From: an uncultured Bacteroidales bacterium
Lineage (GTDB): Bacteria > Bacteroidota > Bacteroidia > Bacteroidales > Paludibacteraceae
DNA length: 8,630 nucleotides
Assembly: GCA_937907165.1 (NCBI GenBank)
Contig: CALCUH010000123.1
Location: 1 to 8,630 of the forward strand
Direction: 5' to 3'
The notes under the pieces: generated by a model
Databases searched by the model: none
The model's input: the letters and a program-made list of their open reading frames with translations, nothing else
What the model was told of the DNA's origin: nothing
In this document: positions 7,858-8,630 of the stretch, one piece after another
How positions within the stretch are numbered: position 1 is the first letter of the stretch
Layout: every line of letters begins with the position of its first letter
Translations under genes and position numbers: made by a program

Positions 7858-8619
7858 ATGGAAGGGAAAAACATCATCGTCGGAGTGACGGGAGGTATTG
7901 CCGCCTATAAAACCGCCACACTAATACGGGAATTCAAAAAGAAAGGAGCTAACGTGAAAGTGGTCATGACTCCCATGGCCAAACAATTCATCACACCGCT
8001 CACTTTGGCCACACTCTCTCAAAACCCGATCATGGTTGATTTCTTCAATCCTGAAAACGGAGCTTGGAACAGCCACGTCTCCTTAGGCATATGGGCGGAC
8101 GCTTTCGTCATCGCCCCCGCAACAGCTAACACCATCGGGAAAATGGCAAATGGCATTGCTGACAATCTATTATTGACAACCTACCTCTCCGCCAAATGCC
8201 CAGTTTTTTTAGCGCCATCTATGGATTTGGACATGTATGCTCATCCAGCGGTTCAAAAGAACATCTCCCTTTTGAAAGAGCGCGGGAACTTTATCATCGA
8301 CGCCGAGGATGGATTCCTGGCCAGCGGATTATCCGGGAAAGGCAGAATGGCGGAACCCGAGAAAATCGCAACTTTTTTGGAAAAATATTTTTCATGCCAA
8401 CAAGATTTGTGTGGGAAAACCGTTATGATTACAGCGGGACCCACGCATGAAAAACTAGATCCGGTACGTTTCATCGGGAATTATTCATCCGGGAAAATGG
8501 GCTACGCATTAGCTGAGGAATGCGCCGAAAGAGGAGCAAAAGTAACACTGATTTCAGGTCCGGTCTCCCTAGTACCTAAACATCCTAACATCTCCCGAAT
8601 ACCCGTGGAATCGGCCTAA
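7858..8619 (+). CDS. coaBC: CoaBC (phosphopantothenoylcysteine synthetase/decarboxylase), interrupted by an in-frame stop
   Basis: CoaBC joins cysteine to 4'-phosphopantothenate (CoaB, ligase) and decarboxylates the product to 4'-phosphopantetheine (CoaC, FMN-dependent), two steps of coenzyme A synthesis in the cytoplasm. The decarboxylase half is complete: GVTGGIAAYK (residues 9-18), the NSH motif with the catalytic-type histidine, APATANTIGKMANG, APSMDLDMYAHP and ASGLSGKGRM. The ligase half starts at about 187 with GKTVMITAGPTHEKLDPVRF and keeps NYSSGKMGYALAEE, but stops at 253 residues, where family members run to about 400. The stop TAA (8617-8619) follows RIPVESA and is followed in the same frame by E-M-Y, the expected continuation of the family sequence. 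The lysine-rich loop and the rest of the CoaB active site would be lost unless translation continues or restarts. The Asp in PSMDLDM and the Ser in ASGL replace the Asn and Cys of the E. coli enzyme; I recall both as normal in Bacteroidales. The gene starts 19 bases after the Wzz-type gene with no promoter or terminator seen between them. Identity is very sure; whether it is intact is not. Confidence 0.9.
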   Translation: MEGKNIIVGVTGGIAAYKTATLIREFKKKGANVKVVMTPMAKQFITPLTLATLSQNPIMVDFFNPENGAWNSHVSLGIWADAFVIAPATANTIGKMANGIADNLLLTTYLSAKCPVFLAPSMDLDMYAHPAVQKNISLLKERGNFIIDAEDGFLASGLSGKGRMAEPEKIATFLEKYFSCQQDLCGKTVMITAGPTHEKLDPVRFIGNYSSGKMGYALAEECAERGAKVTLISGPVSLVPKHPNISRIPVESA

Positions 8620-8630
8620 GAGATGTACCA

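Noticed and set aside
8196..8450. An overlapping plus-strand frame inside coaBC
   Set aside because: It is out of frame with conserved CoaBC motifs on both sides and has no recognisable product.
7858..8616. Asp in PSMDLDM and Ser in ASGLSGKGRM instead of the Asn and Cys of E. coli Dfp, read as dead active-site residues
   Set aside because: From memory, other Bacteroidales and flavobacterial CoaBC proteins carry the same PAMDLDM and ASGLxGxGRM forms, so this is a lineage variant and not a sign of decay.

Overview
The window looks like a chromosomal segment from a member of the Bacteroidota, most likely order Bacteroidales. The evidence is a large secreted protein ending in a type IX secretion (T9SS) type A-like sorting domain, an SLBB-repeat polysaccharide exporter of the Bacteroidota layout, a CoaBC with Bacteroidales-type motifs, promoters that fit the Bacteroidota -7 consensus TAnnTTTG, and the absence of Shine-Dalgarno sequences ahead of the genes. 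By eye the GC content is moderate (mid-40s percent). I cannot name a genus.

Layout: positions 1-626 hold the N-terminal part of a minus-strand ABC-F ATPase, cut by the left edge. A divergent intergenic region (627-841) carries a promoter for each direction. Positions 842-4039 encode a 1065-residue secreted protein with two beta-sandwich-like N-terminal modules, a series of divergent InlB-type repeats and a C-terminal sorting domain. It has its own promoter and a strong intrinsic terminator (4069-4110), so it appears to be a single-gene unit. A promoter near 4235 then starts a tightly spaced run: an 809-residue SLBB polysaccharide export protein (4277-6706), a 373-residue Wzz-type chain-length/co-polymerase protein (6717-7838), and coaBC of coenzyme A biosynthesis (7858 onward).

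How the genes work together: the SLBB protein (periplasm/outer membrane) and the Wzz-type protein (inner membrane) form the usual export pair of a Wzy-dependent capsule or exopolysaccharide system. No glycosyltransferase, flippase or polymerase is in view. coaBC is a housekeeping gene that follows 19 bases after the Wzz-type gene and may be read from the same transcript. The ABC-F protein is a translation factor or ribosome-protection ATPase unrelated to the rest.

The most unusual observation is an in-frame TAA at 8617-8619 in coaBC. It falls where I expect a glutamine or glutamate codon, and the conserved E-M-Y continues in the same frame right after it. This predicts a protein with the whole decarboxylase half but a truncated ligase half. 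It may be a real nonsense mutation, an assembly error, or a split gene. I see no CRISPR array, tRNA, rRNA, insertion sequence or phage gene.
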